The notes beneath the pieces were generated by a model. The model saw nothing but the letters and a program-made list of their open reading frames with translations. It searched no databases and was not told the DNA's origin. Source: Microcoleus sp. FACHB-61 (lineage in GTDB: Bacteria; Cyanobacteriota; Cyanobacteriia; Cyanobacteriales; Microcoleaceae). Taken from it: a DNA stretch of 64,000 bases. Location of the stretch: the NCBI GenBank assembly GCA_014695295.1, contig JACJNY010000075.1, positions 1-64,000 of the forward strand. Direction: 5' to 3'. Position numbers and translations under genes: made by a program. Positions 1 to 8,810 of this stretch are shown here, in pieces (positions within the stretch are counted from its first letter, which is position 1; each line of letters starts with the position of its first letter).

Positions 1-276
1 GGTGATGCGATAATTGCACAGCTCTTTGGGTGTTTTTACTCACTATTATCTCGGATGATTCACTTTTACCCTCTCAATCCGCGTATGTGCCAGTTGGGGG
101 TGCGGAATGTGGGTTTTACTGAAGCCCGACGAGATATGTTTAATTGGTAGTTGATCGAGGTGATTCCTGCTGCCTATTGTTTAAAGCTGCCATCTACTTT
201 ATATTCGGAAAAATGGGAATTTCCGCCACTGAGCCAGTGCGCTCAATTAATGACCAAAGCAATTGGTACAGCTTAA
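1..276 (+). pseudogene. 3' end of an unidentified gene with an in-frame stop
   Basis: Frame 1 is open from the window edge to a TAG at 148-150 and stays open from there to a TAA at 274-276. The sequence on both sides reads like one protein: it has aromatic and hydrophobic segments and balanced codon use, with no low complexity. The TAG falls where a CAG (Gln) would continue the frame, which suggests a nonsense mutation, although the gene could simply end at 150. The 5' part lies outside the window. I do not recognise the family. Confidence 0.4.
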
Positions 277-363
277 TTAGTTAATAATCATGGAAATCCA
301 GTTATTGACAATTACGCTCGCACTCATTCATACTATAACTAAGCGTTGTAGGAGCTAACTTTA

Positions 364-588
364 ATGTCAGATCTATTGGCAAGAATCACGGTTAATCCTA
401 GACAGTGTGGCGGTCGCCCTTGCATTCGCGGCATGAGAATTCGGGTATCAGACGTACTGGACTTATTTGTGGCTGGTTTGAGTGCGGAACAAATACTAGA
501 AGAAATGCCCGATCTTGAAGCAGACGATCTGAGAGCATCTCTTTTGTATGCTTCGCGCAAACTCAATCATCCGGTATTGGTTGCATGA
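364..588 (+). CDS. DUF433 family antitoxin-like protein
   Basis: A 74-residue protein of the DUF433 type, small winged-helix-like proteins usually encoded upstream of PIN-like toxins. The typical opening is visible: an N-terminal ITVNP segment, then CGGRPCIRGMRIRVSDVL near residues 15-32, and an acidic helix (EEMPDLEADDLRASLLYA) that resembles the toxin-binding tail. A GGAG ribosome site lies at 351-354, nine bases before the ATG. Its stop overlaps the next start (ATGA), so the two are translationally coupled, as in type II toxin-antitoxin operons. The antitoxin role is inferred from family and context. DUF433 proteins probably also repress their own promoter. Confidence 0.8.
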   Translation: MSDLLARITVNPRQCGGRPCIRGMRIRVSDVLDLFVAGLSAEQILEEMPDLEADDLRASLLYASRKLNHPVLVA

Positions 589-926
589 CAAGAATTTGGG
601 TAGATGCACATCTGTCACCGGGGATCGCAACCTGGATTACAAACACATTTGGTGTCACAGCAGTAGGCTTGCGCGAGATTGGCTTGAGAGATGCCGAAGA
701 TCCTGAAATTTTTGAGGCATCGAGAGCGCAGGGAGTTATCGTAATGACTAAAGATAGTGACTTTGTTGATTTGGTCGATCGCCTTGGTTCACCGCCACAG
801 ATTATTTGGTTGACGTGCGGCAATACATCAAACGCTCGGTTGCGAGAGATTTTGAGTGCAACATTACCTGAAGCTTTGGAGATATTGAAAGCAGGTGAAC
901 CACTGGTGGAGATTAGTGGAAATTAA
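585..926 (+). CDS. DUF5615 PIN-like toxin (putative RNase)
   Basis: A 113-residue protein of the DUF5615 (Mut7-C/PIN-like) family, the usual partner of DUF433. The acidic positions expected of a PIN-like nuclease are visible: Asp7 in WVDAHLSP, the pair in RDAEDPEIF, and TKDSDF near residues 55-60. The hydrophobic IIWLTCGN strand follows. It overlaps the upstream DUF433 gene by four bases. It probably cleaves RNA when freed from its antitoxin; activity and target are not shown by the sequence. The length is normal for the family and the frame is intact, so the module appears complete. Confidence 0.8.
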   Translation: MTRIWVDAHLSPGIATWITNTFGVTAVGLREIGLRDAEDPEIFEASRAQGVIVMTKDSDFVDLVDRLGSPPQIIWLTCGNTSNARLREILSATLPEALEILKAGEPLVEISGN

Positions 927-937
927 ACTTTTAATCA

Positions 938-2152
938 CTAATCAGGCACCATCAAACCCTTCAAAATTCTCCCCTTTTCCTCCTCCCTCAACCCCTTCGA
1001 CTGCACCAAAACCCCAAAACCTCCCAAACCCATCGGATCGATCAACTGATGCAAAGCCTCCCGGCGCCGCAAAAACGTTGCCAAATCCAATGCTTCCGCA
1101 TCATTTGTTGATAGAGAAGCAATGCGATCGCCCAAACCCAACGCCATCAAAAACAAAGCCTGCTGAGTAAACCCTACCACATCCAAACCGCACAATTCCC
1201 CGTGCTTTTCTAACGCCGTAAAATCAACATGAGCCGTTAAATCCTGCCGGCCCACATTAATATAAGGATTGCTGTGATATCGGTGGCGATAATAACACTG
1301 TAGCGTTCCCTCCCTGCGCCTCGGATTGTAATAGCGGTGCGCCGGATAACCGTAATCAATAGTTAACAAATATCCCCGCTGCAATTTTTGAGCAACTGTA
1401 CTCATCCAGTCCAAAGCCGCCAAATTCACCTCACTGCGATAACCATCCCCGTAAACACTAGCCGACAAATCTAGTCCCACCAATTCAAAATATTCAGCAA
1501 TTTTAGGCGTAGAAACTTCGCCAAATACTTCAACAAAATTTATCTCTTCTTGTTCATTTTTTGGGGTTTCTGCGGTAACGTAAATCTCCCTAACTTGCCC
1601 TTCTTCCAGAATGAATTGATGCACTGGCAAAGCATCGACCAACTCATTAGAAAAGAAACAGCCGACAATCGAATTATTAACTATCTCATCCCAATTGCAC
1701 CACTTAACACACTTGATATCACTTAAGCTTTGGCGTTGTTCCGCTTGAAGTATTGGCGAAATTTCAACAATAATGTATGTTAAAGTTTTAAATAAGTCGG
1801 GATGTTGCCGTTGCAGATATTGCAGCACATTTGCTGCAAAAGTTCCCCGCCCAGCGCCCATTTCTACGATCGCGAAATTGGAAGGGCGATCGAGAAATTC
1901 CCACATTTCCACAAACTGCTCTGCCAAAACCTCCGCAAAATCAGCACCCCAATGAGACGACGTGATAAAATCGCCTTGTTTGCCTATCGACCGGCGATCG
2001 CTATTGTAATAACCGTGCTGCGGATGATATAATGCCAAATTCATATATTCAGCAAAAGTAATACGCTGCTGGGGACTGGCGGCAATTGTTTCGCAGATTA
2101 AAGCGCAGAGTTCCCAGTTGCTGTCATTGATATCTGATTGCTGAAATTTCAT
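938..2152 (-). CDS. MidA/NDUFAF7-type SAM-dependent methyltransferase (DUF185)
   Basis: A 404-residue class I methyltransferase of the COG1565/DUF185 family (NDUFAF7 in mitochondria, MidA in Dictyostelium). Family marks: FAEYMNLALYHPQHGYY near the N-terminus, GDFITSSHWG, and the SAM-binding loop VEMGAGRGTFAANVL. Mitochondrial NDUFAF7 dimethylates an arginine of NDUFS2, the complex I homologue of NdhH. Here ndhH is the next gene upstream on the same strand, 245 bp away, so enzyme and likely substrate are neighbours. A terminator-like hairpin follows ndhH, so the two may be separate transcripts. The substrate is inferred; family membership is firm. Confidence 0.88.
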   Translation of the reverse strand: MKFQQSDINDSNWELCALICETIAASPQQRITFAEYMNLALYHPQHGYYNSDRRSIGKQGDFITSSHWGADFAEVLAEQFVEMWEFLDRPSNFAIVEMGAGRGTFAANVLQYLQRQHPDLFKTLTYIIVEISPILQAEQRQSLSDIKCVKWCNWDEIVNNSIVGCFFSNELVDALPVHQFILEEGQVREIYVTAETPKNEQEEINFVEVFGEVSTPKIAEYFELVGLDLSASVYGDGYRSEVNLAALDWMSTVAQKLQRGYLLTIDYGYPAHRYYNPRRREGTLQCYYRHRYHSNPYINVGRQDLTAHVDFTALEKHGELCGLDVVGFTQQALFLMALGLGDRIASLSTNDAEALDLATFLRRREALHQLIDPMGLGGFGVLVQSKGLREEEKGRILKGLMVPD

Positions 2153-2210
2153 AATTTATCGAATCAAAGTTGATGTTATTTCATTTGTGAAGGAGCGATT
2201 TTTTTTTATT

Positions 2211-2336
2211 AACCGCAGAGGGCGCAGAAGGCACAGAGGAAGAGAGAAGAGAGAAATAAGGTACATTTTAGCGACGTTAATAGCAGTATTAATCGATATC
2301 CATCCGCGTTTATCCGCGTTCATCTGCGGTTAAAAA
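2211..2336. repeat. Degenerate TTAACCGCAGA hairpin repeat
   Basis: TTAACCGCAGA near 2210 faces TCATCTGCGGTTAA near 2321-2334, with internal ATCCGCG units. It is a diverged single copy of the element found three times in tandem at 22600-22885. It lies between ndhH and the MidA-type gene. Confidence 0.5.
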
Positions 2337-2342
2337 AAATTC

Positions 2343-2370
2343 AACCCGGTTTCCACAAAAAAACCGGGTT
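2343..2370 (-). terminator. Intrinsic terminator after ndhH
   Basis: Inverted repeat AACCCGGTTT (2343-2352) and AAACCGGGTT (2361-2370), about 28 bases past the ndhH stop. Read on the minus strand the hairpin is followed by GAATTTTTTTT, a classical U-tract. The arms belong to the dispersed AAACCCGGTTT repeat family, so a repeat copy appears to serve as terminator. Confidence 0.6.
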
Positions 2371-2397
2371 AAATTCTCAGATCAAAACCGACCAAAC

Positions 2398-3582
2398 CTA
2401 CCTATCAACCGAGCCCATAATAATGTCGATACTCCCCAAAATCGCCACCAAATCCGCAATCTTCACGCCGCGAACAATATGAGGCAAAATCTGCAAATTA
2501 TTAAAATCCCCAGTCCGAATCTTCCAGCGCCAAGGAAACACACTATCATCCCCGATAATATAAATCCCCAACTCTCCCTTGCCGCTTTCAACGCGGACAT
2601 AATGTTCGCCCTTGGGAATCTTAAAAGTCGGCGCAACTTTTTTGCCAATAAACTGATAGTCAAAACCATTCCATTCAGATTTTGGCCCGCTTTCGAGTCG
2701 CTTCGCTTCCAAATTCTCGTAAGGGCCGCCGGGGAGTCCTTTCAAGGCTTGATAGATAATCTTAACCGACTCGCGCATCTCCCGAATCCGCACAAAATAC
2801 CTGGCCAAACAATCGCCAGCAGCTTCTGTACAAACTTCCCAGTCGAAGTCGTCATAACATTCGTAATGGTCAACTTTCCGCAAATCCCACTTAACGCCGG
2901 AAGCGCGCAACATGGGGCCGGACAGTCCCCAGTTAATCGCTTCTTCGCGAGAAATAGTACCCAGCCCTTCAATCCGGCGGCGGAAGATTGGATTGTTGGT
3001 AATTAAACGTTCGTACTCGTCAATTTTGGGAAGCAAATAATCGCAGTAATCTTCGCACTTATCTACCCAACCGTAAGGCAAATCCGCGGCAACTCCGCCG
3101 ATGCGGAAATAGTTATTATTCACCATGCGATAACCTGTGGCTGCTTCCCACAAATCTAAAATCATCTCGCGATCGCGCATAGTATAGAAAAAAGGAGTTT
3201 GCGCCCCCACGTCCGCCAAAAACGGCCCCAACCACAACAAATGGTTAGCAATCCGGTTCAACTCCAGCATGATTACCCGAATGTAACTCGCCCGTTTGGG
3301 GACAGCAATATTCGCCAACTTTTCCGGCGCATTTACTGTCACCGCTTCGTTAAACATCCCCTCCGCATAGTCCCAGCGGCTCACGTAGGGCACGTACATC
3401 ACGTTGGTGCGATTTTCGGCGATTTTTTCCATGCCGCGGTGCAGATAGCCCAAAACAGGCTCGCAGTCAACTACGTCTTCCCCGTCTAGGGTAACGATTA
3501 GCCGGAGTACCCCGTGCATGGATGGGTGGTGCGGCCCCATGTTGAGCACCATCGGTTCGGTTCTAGTCTCAATTCTTGACAT
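2398..3582 (-). CDS. ndhH: NAD(P)H-quinone oxidoreductase subunit H
   Basis: A 394-residue NdhH, the 49-kDa (NuoD/NDUFS2) subunit of cyanobacterial NDH-1, which lines the quinone site at the thylakoid membrane. It opens with [14 protein letters not shown] and carries [15 protein letters not shown], including Arg49, which aligns with mitochondrial NDUFS2 Arg85, the NDUFAF7 methylation site. It ends with the conserved DIIMGSVDR. Length and frame are normal for the family. NDH-1 containing NdhH serves respiration, cyclic electron flow and CO2 uptake. It is divergent from rsmH and followed by a hairpin terminator and a probable NdhH methyltransferase. Confidence 0.97.
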   Translation of the reverse strand: MSRIETRTEPMVLNMGPHHPSMHGVLRLIVTLDGEDVVDCEPVLGYLHRGMEKIAENRTNVMYVPYVSRWDYAEGMFNEAVTVNAPEKLANIAVPKRASYIRVIMLELNRIANHLLWLGPFLADVGAQTPFFYTMRDREMILDLWEAATGYRMVNNNYFRIGGVAADLPYGWVDKCEDYCDYLLPKIDEYERLITNNPIFRRRIEGLGTISREEAINWGLSGPMLRASGVKWDLRKVDHYECYDDFDWEVCTEAAGDCLARYFVRIREMRESVKIIYQALKGLPGGPYENLEAKRLESGPKSEWNGFDYQFIGKKVAPTFKIPKGEHYVRVESGKGELGIYIIGDDSVFPWRWKIRTGDFNNLQILPHIVRGVKIADLVAILGSIDIIMGSVDR

Positions 3583-3633
3583 AATTAAATGAATTAATGA
3601 TTACTAGCTATTGTTGATTTTTGTTTGGCTTTT

Positions 3634-4542
3634 ATGATTATGAAGGATATCGAGCTCTCTGAGAAGGAGACCCTTGGATCAGATGTCAGTATTGACACCT
3701 ATCACGTTCCAGTTTTGGGTCAAGAGTTAATTACCGGTTTAGCTGTGCGTCCCGGCGGCCGCTATTTGGACGCGACGCTTGGGGGCGGCGGACACACCAG
3801 TTTGATTTTAGCGGCGGCGGCTGATGTTACAGTGGTGGCGATCGACCGCGACGAACAAGCCATCCGTTTTTGCCAAGCACGATTTGCCAACTCGCCCGTT
3901 GAGTTTTGGCACGGCAACTTTGCTGAATACAAGTCCCCAGATGCCGAATTTGATGGTATCATAGCAGACTTGGGCGTCAGCTCGGCTCAGTTCGATACAC
4001 CGGAACGAGGATTTAGTTTTCGCCACCCAGCTCAACTAGATATGCGTATGAACCAGCAGCAATCTTTGACAGCAGAAGAGATTATCAATCACTGGGAAGA
4101 AGTTAAACTAGCAGATATTATTTACAAATACGGTGAAGAGCGACTGTCGCGGCGCATCGCGAGGCGGATTGTGCAAGGGCGTCCTTTTGAAAGTACAACA
4201 GAACTCGCTGGGGCGATCGCCTCCAGCTTCCCTCCCAAGCAGCGCAACGGCAGAATCCATCCGGCCACCCGTACTTTCCAAGCTTTAAGGATAGCCGTCA
4301 ACTCCGAACTATCGTCTTTAGAAACTTTCCTCAACCAAGCCCCAAGGTGGTTAAAACCCGGTGGGAGAATCGGAATCATTACATTTCACAGCCTGGAAGA
4401 CCGGCCGGTCAAGCACCAACTCAGAGGAACACCCAGTTTGCAGGTACTGACAAAAAAGCCGATCGTGCCGCAATCCGAAGAAGTAGCTAGAAATCCCCGC
4501 TCTCGTTCTGCTAAGCTCAGACTGGCAGAAAGATTAACTTGA
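3634..4542 (+). CDS. rsmH: 16S rRNA (cytosine1402-N4)-methyltransferase
   Basis: RsmH (MraW) methylates N4 of C1402 in the ribosomal P site of 16S rRNA using SAM. The SAM loop [42 protein letters not shown] and the C-terminal [13 protein letters not shown] are all present, with the expected family order and length (about 300 residues). A TTG at 3625 extends the frame by three codons, and ATG occurs at both 3634 and 3640; neither has a strong ribosome site, so the exact start is open. It is divergent from ndhH, with a short shared promoter region. Confidence 0.95.
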   Translation: MIMKDIELSEKETLGSDVSIDTYHVPVLGQELITGLAVRPGGRYLDATLGGGGHTSLILAAAADVTVVAIDRDEQAIRFCQARFANSPVEFWHGNFAEYKSPDAEFDGIIADLGVSSAQFDTPERGFSFRHPAQLDMRMNQQQSLTAEEIINHWEEVKLADIIYKYGEERLSRRIARRIVQGRPFESTTELAGAIASSFPPKQRNGRIHPATRTFQALRIAVNSELSSLETFLNQAPRWLKPGGRIGIITFHSLEDRPVKHQLRGTPSLQVLTKKPIVPQSEEVARNPRSRSAKLRLAERLT

Positions 4543-5110
4543 TTCGGCAGTAGTAGTAATATGCTTGCTGCAAAAAGTTCAGAGATTAGGGGGACTTGGA
4601 TGCAGCAATCAAGTGCGATTGGGCACAGGTGTAGGGAATAGCGCCAACAACCCACCGCTAACCCTCCGGGTACAGTGGGGCTTGAAATACAGCCGGTGTT
4701 GACCAGACTTAGGTAGCAATACCTGCGTTAGTAGTAAGTGTTAAAATTCACACCGAGGACAGTGCCGAGCTAGTTAAGAACTCTGCAATCAGAGCATTAA
4801 TTAGCAATTTTGAATGCTGGTGTGTTTAGAAAAGTACCGACTGCTAACACGGTCATTGCTGGTATCAAAGCACGAAAGCTGACTCGGGATTTTTCCCTAT
4901 TGAAGCGGCCTACCGAGGCGGGTTACAGTATCGAAAGCCTCTCATCTGTTGTGCGAACAGATGGTGCGAAAGGAATGCTCACCTTAAGGTAAAACGGGTT
5001 TCTTTAACTCAACTTGACGTAACTGATATGTTGCATATATCCAGCCCCCCTTTTCCTCCCGCCACCTTGCTGAATACAGCTATGGTGGGGGTTTTCAAGG
5101 GGGAAGAAAG
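4543..5110. other. Gene-free stretch, possibly structured RNA or a decayed gene
   Basis: 568 bases before the RR/PP2C gene with no credible reading frame. It contains a clean hairpin at about 4946-4966, CATCTGTT-loop-AACAGATG, and several imperfect ones. The base composition is like the neighbouring genes rather than the AT-rich repeats seen in other spacers. I recognise no known RNA family; a long leader or a decayed gene are both possible. The last 60 bases include a pyrimidine-rich run (CCCCCCTTTTCC) and the AAGAAAG before the start codon. Confidence 0.3.
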
Positions 5111-6784
5111 ATGAGTCGGGGAGATGGAAGCAAGCTGAAACTGATGGTAGTCGATGACGAACCCGACAACTTGGATTTATTGTACCGGACGTTTCGACGC
5201 GACTTTCAAGTTTACAAAGCAGATAGCGCCCTCAGCGCCCTGGAAGTTCTAGACGAACAGGGCGAGATGGCGGTGATTATATCTGACCAGCGGATGCCAG
5301 AAATGAATGGCACCGAGTTTTTGGGGAAAACAGTCGAGCGATTTCCCGATACGATTCGGATTCTGCTAACGGGATACACAGATGTTGAAGATTTGGTTGA
5401 GGCCATCAACTCAGGTCAAGTCTTCAAATACATCACCAAACCGTGGAATCCAGAAGAACTCAAATTGGTGATCAATCAAGCCTCAGAAACTTACAAATAC
5501 TACAAGCAGCGCAGCGTTGCATTGCGCCGCGCTTTGCGCAAGGAATCTCTGTTCAATGAGGTAATGAGCGTGATTCGCGGGTCGCTAGATTACTCTAGTA
5601 TGGTACAAACTATTGTTCAAACCGTAGGTCAAACTTTTGAAGCCAACTATTGTATGCTGCGGCCGGTAGAGAGCGATCGACTATTGCCGAGTACCTTCCC
5701 CTACCAAGCCCAAACCTCTGAAGCCAGTAGCTTTTCTTTTGATGAAAATTTGCTGGTTCAAGCCGTAGCCAGCCGCCAAACTCAAGTGAACCCAAACAGT
5801 GGGGGGGACGCTAACTCGGTTGAGATTGCCGTGCCCCTGACTTACCAGCAAGAATTGCTGGCGGTACTGGCTTTGTGCCAGATTGGCGGCGCTAACCCTT
5901 GGTCGGCAGAAGATATAGAGTTAATAGAAGGTGTAGCAGCTCAAGCTGCTCTCGCCCTGTCTCAAGCTAAGCTCTACCAGCGCACTCTGGATTTAGCCAA
6001 GCAGATGCAAAACGAGTTGGAAGTGGCTCGCCAAATCCAAACAAACTTGTTGCGCCAAAGTTGGCCGGATTTTGAAACTGTCAGGGTGCAAGCTTGCTGC
6101 TATCCCGCGCGGGAAGTTGGCGGCGACTTTTTTGAAGTCTACGTCCACTCCCAAGGGGATATTTGGATAGCGGTGGGAGATGTTTCGGGTAAGGGAGTTC
6201 CGGCTGCTCTATTCATGGCCAGCGCGATTTCGGTGATGCGGCGGGAACTTTCCCAAGAAGTTTCTCCCGAACCCGATCGTGTTATGCACAATATGAATAG
6301 CAGTATGTCTGACGACCTGATCGGCAACAACCATTTTATTACAATGGTTGTAGCTCGTTACACTCCGTCAACCGGACACCTGGCATTTGCTAATGCCGGT
6401 CACATTTATCCGATCGTTTGGTCTCACTCGGAGGTGAAAGCTCAAGCCGCTAGCGGTAAAACGCCAGCCGAGCCGAATTTCCTGAAAGCTCGTGGAATTC
6501 CCTTGGGGATACTACCAGTTTGGAGAGGCAAAGCAGGTACGATCGAATTAAAGTCAGGAGATGTATTTCTGCTGACGAGTGACGGGATTACTGAAGCTAG
6601 CGTGACCACTGAAGCGGTCCCTGGGGGTGAACCAACCCGTTCTATGCTACAACAAGAAGGGCTTTGGCAACTCTTGATTCAGGAACCTGGTTCCTTCAAC
6701 TTGGACAATTTGTTGGCTCACATCCGAGCCGACAATCCAGTTCAGGAAGACGACCAAACCATACTCTCTCTGGAGGTTCTCTGA
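5111..6784 (+). CDS. Response regulator with GAF-like and PP2C (SpoIIE) phosphatase domains, HmpU-like
   Basis: A 557-residue protein with three parts. Receiver domain (about 8-130): acidic pair Asp15-Asp16 in VVDDEP, phospho-acceptor Asp59 in SDQRMP, and Lys in KYITKPW. A GAF-like region spans about 150-295. A PP2C/SpoIIE serine phosphatase follows (about 320-557), with REVGGDFFEVY, IAVGDVSGKGVPAALFM and LLTSDGITEA holding the metal-binding aspartates. Such RsbU-type enzymes dephosphorylate STAS proteins in partner switching. With the HATPase protein downstream (7284-7706) it resembles the HmpU/HmpW pair that controls hormogonium development in Nostoc. No STAS gene (HmpV) is seen nearby. Orthology is inferred from domains. 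Confidence 0.88.
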   Translation: MSRGDGSKLKLMVVDDEPDNLDLLYRTFRRDFQVYKADSALSALEVLDEQGEMAVIISDQRMPEMNGTEFLGKTVERFPDTIRILLTGYTDVEDLVEAINSGQVFKYITKPWNPEELKLVINQASETYKYYKQRSVALRRALRKESLFNEVMSVIRGSLDYSSMVQTIVQTVGQTFEANYCMLRPVESDRLLPSTFPYQAQTSEASSFSFDENLLVQAVASRQTQVNPNSGGDANSVEIAVPLTYQQELLAVLALCQIGGANPWSAEDIELIEGVAAQAALALSQAKLYQRTLDLAKQMQNELEVARQIQTNLLRQSWPDFETVRVQACCYPAREVGGDFFEVYVHSQGDIWIAVGDVSGKGVPAALFMASAISVMRRELSQEVSPEPDRVMHNMNSSMSDDLIGNNHFITMVVARYTPSTGHLAFANAGHIYPIVWSHSEVKAQAASGKTPAEPNFLKARGIPLGILPVWRGKAGTIELKSGDVFLLTSDGITEASVTTEAVPGGEPTRSMLQQEGLWQLLIQEPGSFNLDNLLAHIRADNPVQEDDQTILSLEVL

Positions 6785-7283
6785 ATCTGTCAGCGACTCC
6801 CGACGCATAGTCGGGGGTGAGAGCCGAAAAAACTCAAGCCCTGCTTGTTGACGGCCCACAGAGTAGTCCTGCAAAGGACTGCGTTAACGTCAACAGTAAA
6901 AAACCTAGCCCGCGATCGCGCGCAGCTAGTTTCCAGCGATCGCTTTCCTGGGGGATTCAACACCTGTAAAGGGTTAAGGTAGAAGGCATTCGTCAGAAAA
7001 AACCAACGCTTAAAAGCCAGGGATTGAAACAAAGATTTTTTATACCTCGCTGCTTGCAGTCTCGGTATAATTATCAATTGTTAATGGGCTTTAGACCCAT
7101 AACTAAAGTTTTCAACTATACTCTTAACTTCTGCCTTCTACCGAATGACGAATGCCTGATTTTTAAACAGAAAAGGCTGGTATCCCCCGAGTAGCGACAA
7201 GTATTGAGACCGAATTAATTCGGCGCGTCGTCTTTCATCCCTGGTCTGAAGACACAGGGTTTTCAAACTTACGGGATTTTTTT
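6785..7283. other. Spacer between the phosphatase and the kinase genes
   Basis: About 500 bases with no credible gene. Apart from the hairpin at its start I see only HIP1-like GCGATCGC sites and AT-rich leader sequence before 7284. The long gap suggests that the kinase-like gene has its own promoter. Confidence 0.4.
6796..6818 (+). terminator. Hairpin after the RR/PP2C gene
   Basis: ACTCCCGAC (6796-6804) pairs with GTCGGGGGT (6810-6818), with one G-T pair, 12 bases past the stop. There is no clear U-tract, so termination is uncertain. Confidence 0.35.
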
Positions 7284-7706
7284 ATGAATACTGAGCTTCA
7301 TGTGCCAAGCGACTTGCGGTTTTTAACTATTGTTGAAAATTGGTTGCTGAGCAGTTTGGAAGTTGAGCTAGGAGAGCACGTCGATTGGCCGCGTCAGTCA
7401 AATCGTTTGCGCTTGGTGTTAGCAGAAGCGTATTCTAACGTGATCCGCCATGCTCACAAAGATCAACCCAATTTGCCCGTGTTAATTCGCTTGAATTTAA
7501 AAAATAGGGATATTGGTTTAGAAATTTGGGATTACGGTAAAGGTTACGAAATGGATACTTACAATCCCCCGAGGCCGGAAGCTAAACAGGAAAGCGGCTA
7601 TGGCTGGCTGATTATGAGCAGACTTATGGATCGGGTGGACTACACTTTGCAAATAGACGGTCGCAACTGTCTGAAGTTGGAAGCGAGTTTGCCGGAAAAA
7701 TCTTAA
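7284..7706 (+). CDS. Anti-sigma-type serine kinase (HATPase_c_2), HmpW-like
   Basis: A 140-residue protein that consists of one GHKL ATPase domain of the RsbW/SpoIIAB type. The N box is EAYSNVIRHAHK (about residues 49-60), the G1 box WDYGKGYEMD, and the G2 box SGYGWLIMSRLMD. Such kinases phosphorylate STAS proteins and bind sigma factors or other targets; the phosphatase half of the switch is encoded just upstream. In Nostoc, HmpW holds this role in hormogonium development. A strong hairpin terminator follows. Domain assignment is firm; the HmpW identity is inferred from the partner gene. Confidence 0.85.
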   Translation: MNTELHVPSDLRFLTIVENWLLSSLEVELGEHVDWPRQSNRLRLVLAEAYSNVIRHAHKDQPNLPVLIRLNLKNRDIGLEIWDYGKGYEMDTYNPPRPEAKQESGYGWLIMSRLMDRVDYTLQIDGRNCLKLEASLPEKS

Positions 7707-7760
7707 TTAGTCATGAGTCATTAGTCATTAGTGATTGACAATGTACTTTTTGACTCGCTT

Positions 7761-7797
7761 TGGCTGTCTGTCGCACGGTGCGGTGACAGCCACTTTT
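7761..7797 (+). terminator. Intrinsic terminator after the anti-sigma-type kinase
   Basis: TGGCTGTC (7761-7768) pairs with GACAGCCA (7785-7792) around an inner CGCAC/GTGCG stem, followed by CTTTTT. This is a classical intrinsic terminator about 55 bases past the stop. Confidence 0.7.
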
Positions 7798-7962
7798 TCG
7801 TGCAGTATCGTCCCTCTCGCTTGAGACTGTAAAATTGTAGGGGTACAGTCCCGATCGCAAAACTACTGCATAAACGGCGTATTTATACCTTTAGCGGCAC
7901 TTCACCAGAGATTTGGATAAAAAACCCGGTTTCTGCCTCCTTCTTGCTCTAAAAAGCCGATC

Positions 7963-8009
7963 GACCTGTCCATCGCATGACTTTAGCTATTACGTGCGAT
8001 CGACAGGTC
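7963..8009 (-). terminator. Inverted repeat after the CTDH gene
   Basis: GACCTGTCCATCGCA (7963-7977) pairs with TGCGATCGACAGGTC (7995-8009), with one mismatch, 36 bases beyond the CTDH stop. No U-tract is visible, but the stem is long. A half-copy of the AAACCCGGTTTCT repeat lies next to it (7922-7935). Confidence 0.45.
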
Positions 8010-8045
8010 AAACCCAAATAGGCAATTTAAATCTGAAACAGCTTA

Positions 8046-8480
8046 TTAAACCTCAGATTTCTTATGCGACCGCAGATTGAGCAATTCTTGGGGAGAAGCT
8101 AACAGCTTGACGGTGACAGAAAGGATTTTTTGGTCAGAATTGAGCAAGAACAGCCATGCGACATTAATACCAAATGCGGAAGTTTGCACCCGGCCGCTGA
8201 CCGGAACTTCAACATTGCCATCTTCTAAAATTTGGCTGACACCTTGCTGGGGTTCAAGCTTCATTCCTCGCGCTTCTGTTTTTAAATAAGTAGCGATCGA
8301 GATGCTGCCGATAATTGGTTCTTCAAACGGCGCGTGCAGAACCCCGTCATCAGCAAATAAATTAGCCGCAGCGTCAAAATCGCCCGCGTTTAAAGTTTCA
8401 AAATATCCCAGTACCGTTGGGTTTGTGATGCCGGCAATCTTTATAGAGCTAGTTATAATAGGTCGAGCTGTTGCGGTCAT
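8046..8480 (-). CDS. OCP C-terminal domain homologue (CTDH), carotenoid carrier
   Basis: A 144-residue NTF2-like protein matching the C-terminal half of the OCP encoded just upstream: GYFETLNAGDF, HAPFEEPIIG, MKLEPQQGVS, NVAWLFLL and LLASPQELLNL. CTDHs bind ketocarotenoid as dimers and hand it to the helical (HCP) domain. No cysteine occurs in the whole chain, so the disulphide-capable Cys known from the Anabaena CTDH is missing. The Trp that contacts the carotenoid keto group in OCP (Trp290 in the neighbour) is retained in NVAWLF. A separate OCP terminator and a 330-bp gap imply its own promoter. Confidence 0.88.
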   Translation of the reverse strand: MTATARPIITSSIKIAGITNPTVLGYFETLNAGDFDAAANLFADDGVLHAPFEEPIIGSISIATYLKTEARGMKLEPQQGVSQILEDGNVEVPVSGRVQTSAFGINVAWLFLLNSDQKILSVTVKLLASPQELLNLRSHKKSEV

Positions 8481-8810
8481 AAAAGAAGTGATTTCAGATG
8501 AATGAGTATACTCTAATCATTCTCTTTGTCGCAGCAAATCCCTCAAAAGATATAAGTAGGGCCAGGAAAATAATTCTCCGAACAAAGGAGGAACCGGAGA
8601 GCGTCGATCGCTCTGAAAGCTGCGATCGACCGAAATCAATACTAATTTCAAAAAAAATGCAACTGTAGGCAAGCCACAACCCCTCGCAGTTATCAGTCAT
8701 TCCCAATTATTCAATTATTCAATTCTTTAATCTTTAATGCTATAAACCCAGACACCTGCAGGCATCTGGGTTTCTGGGCAAGTCTGTTTGACTGACCGAA
8801 CCCGAATATT
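8481..8810. other. Spacer between OCP and CTDH
   Basis: 330 bases. It holds the OCP terminator at 8744-8773 and presumably the CTDH promoter. No frp gene or other credible reading frame is present. Confidence 0.5.
8744..8773 (-). terminator. Intrinsic terminator after OCP
   Basis: AAACCCAGA (8744-8752) pairs with TCTGGGTTT (8765-8773); the loop itself contains CCTGCAGG. It lies 38 bases past the OCP stop. Confidence 0.6.

Noticed and set aside
4810-4992. Plus-strand frame of 60 codons before the RR/PP2C gene
   Set aside because: No ribosome site, no recognisable domain, and it overlaps the hairpin-containing stretch; too short and isolated to call.
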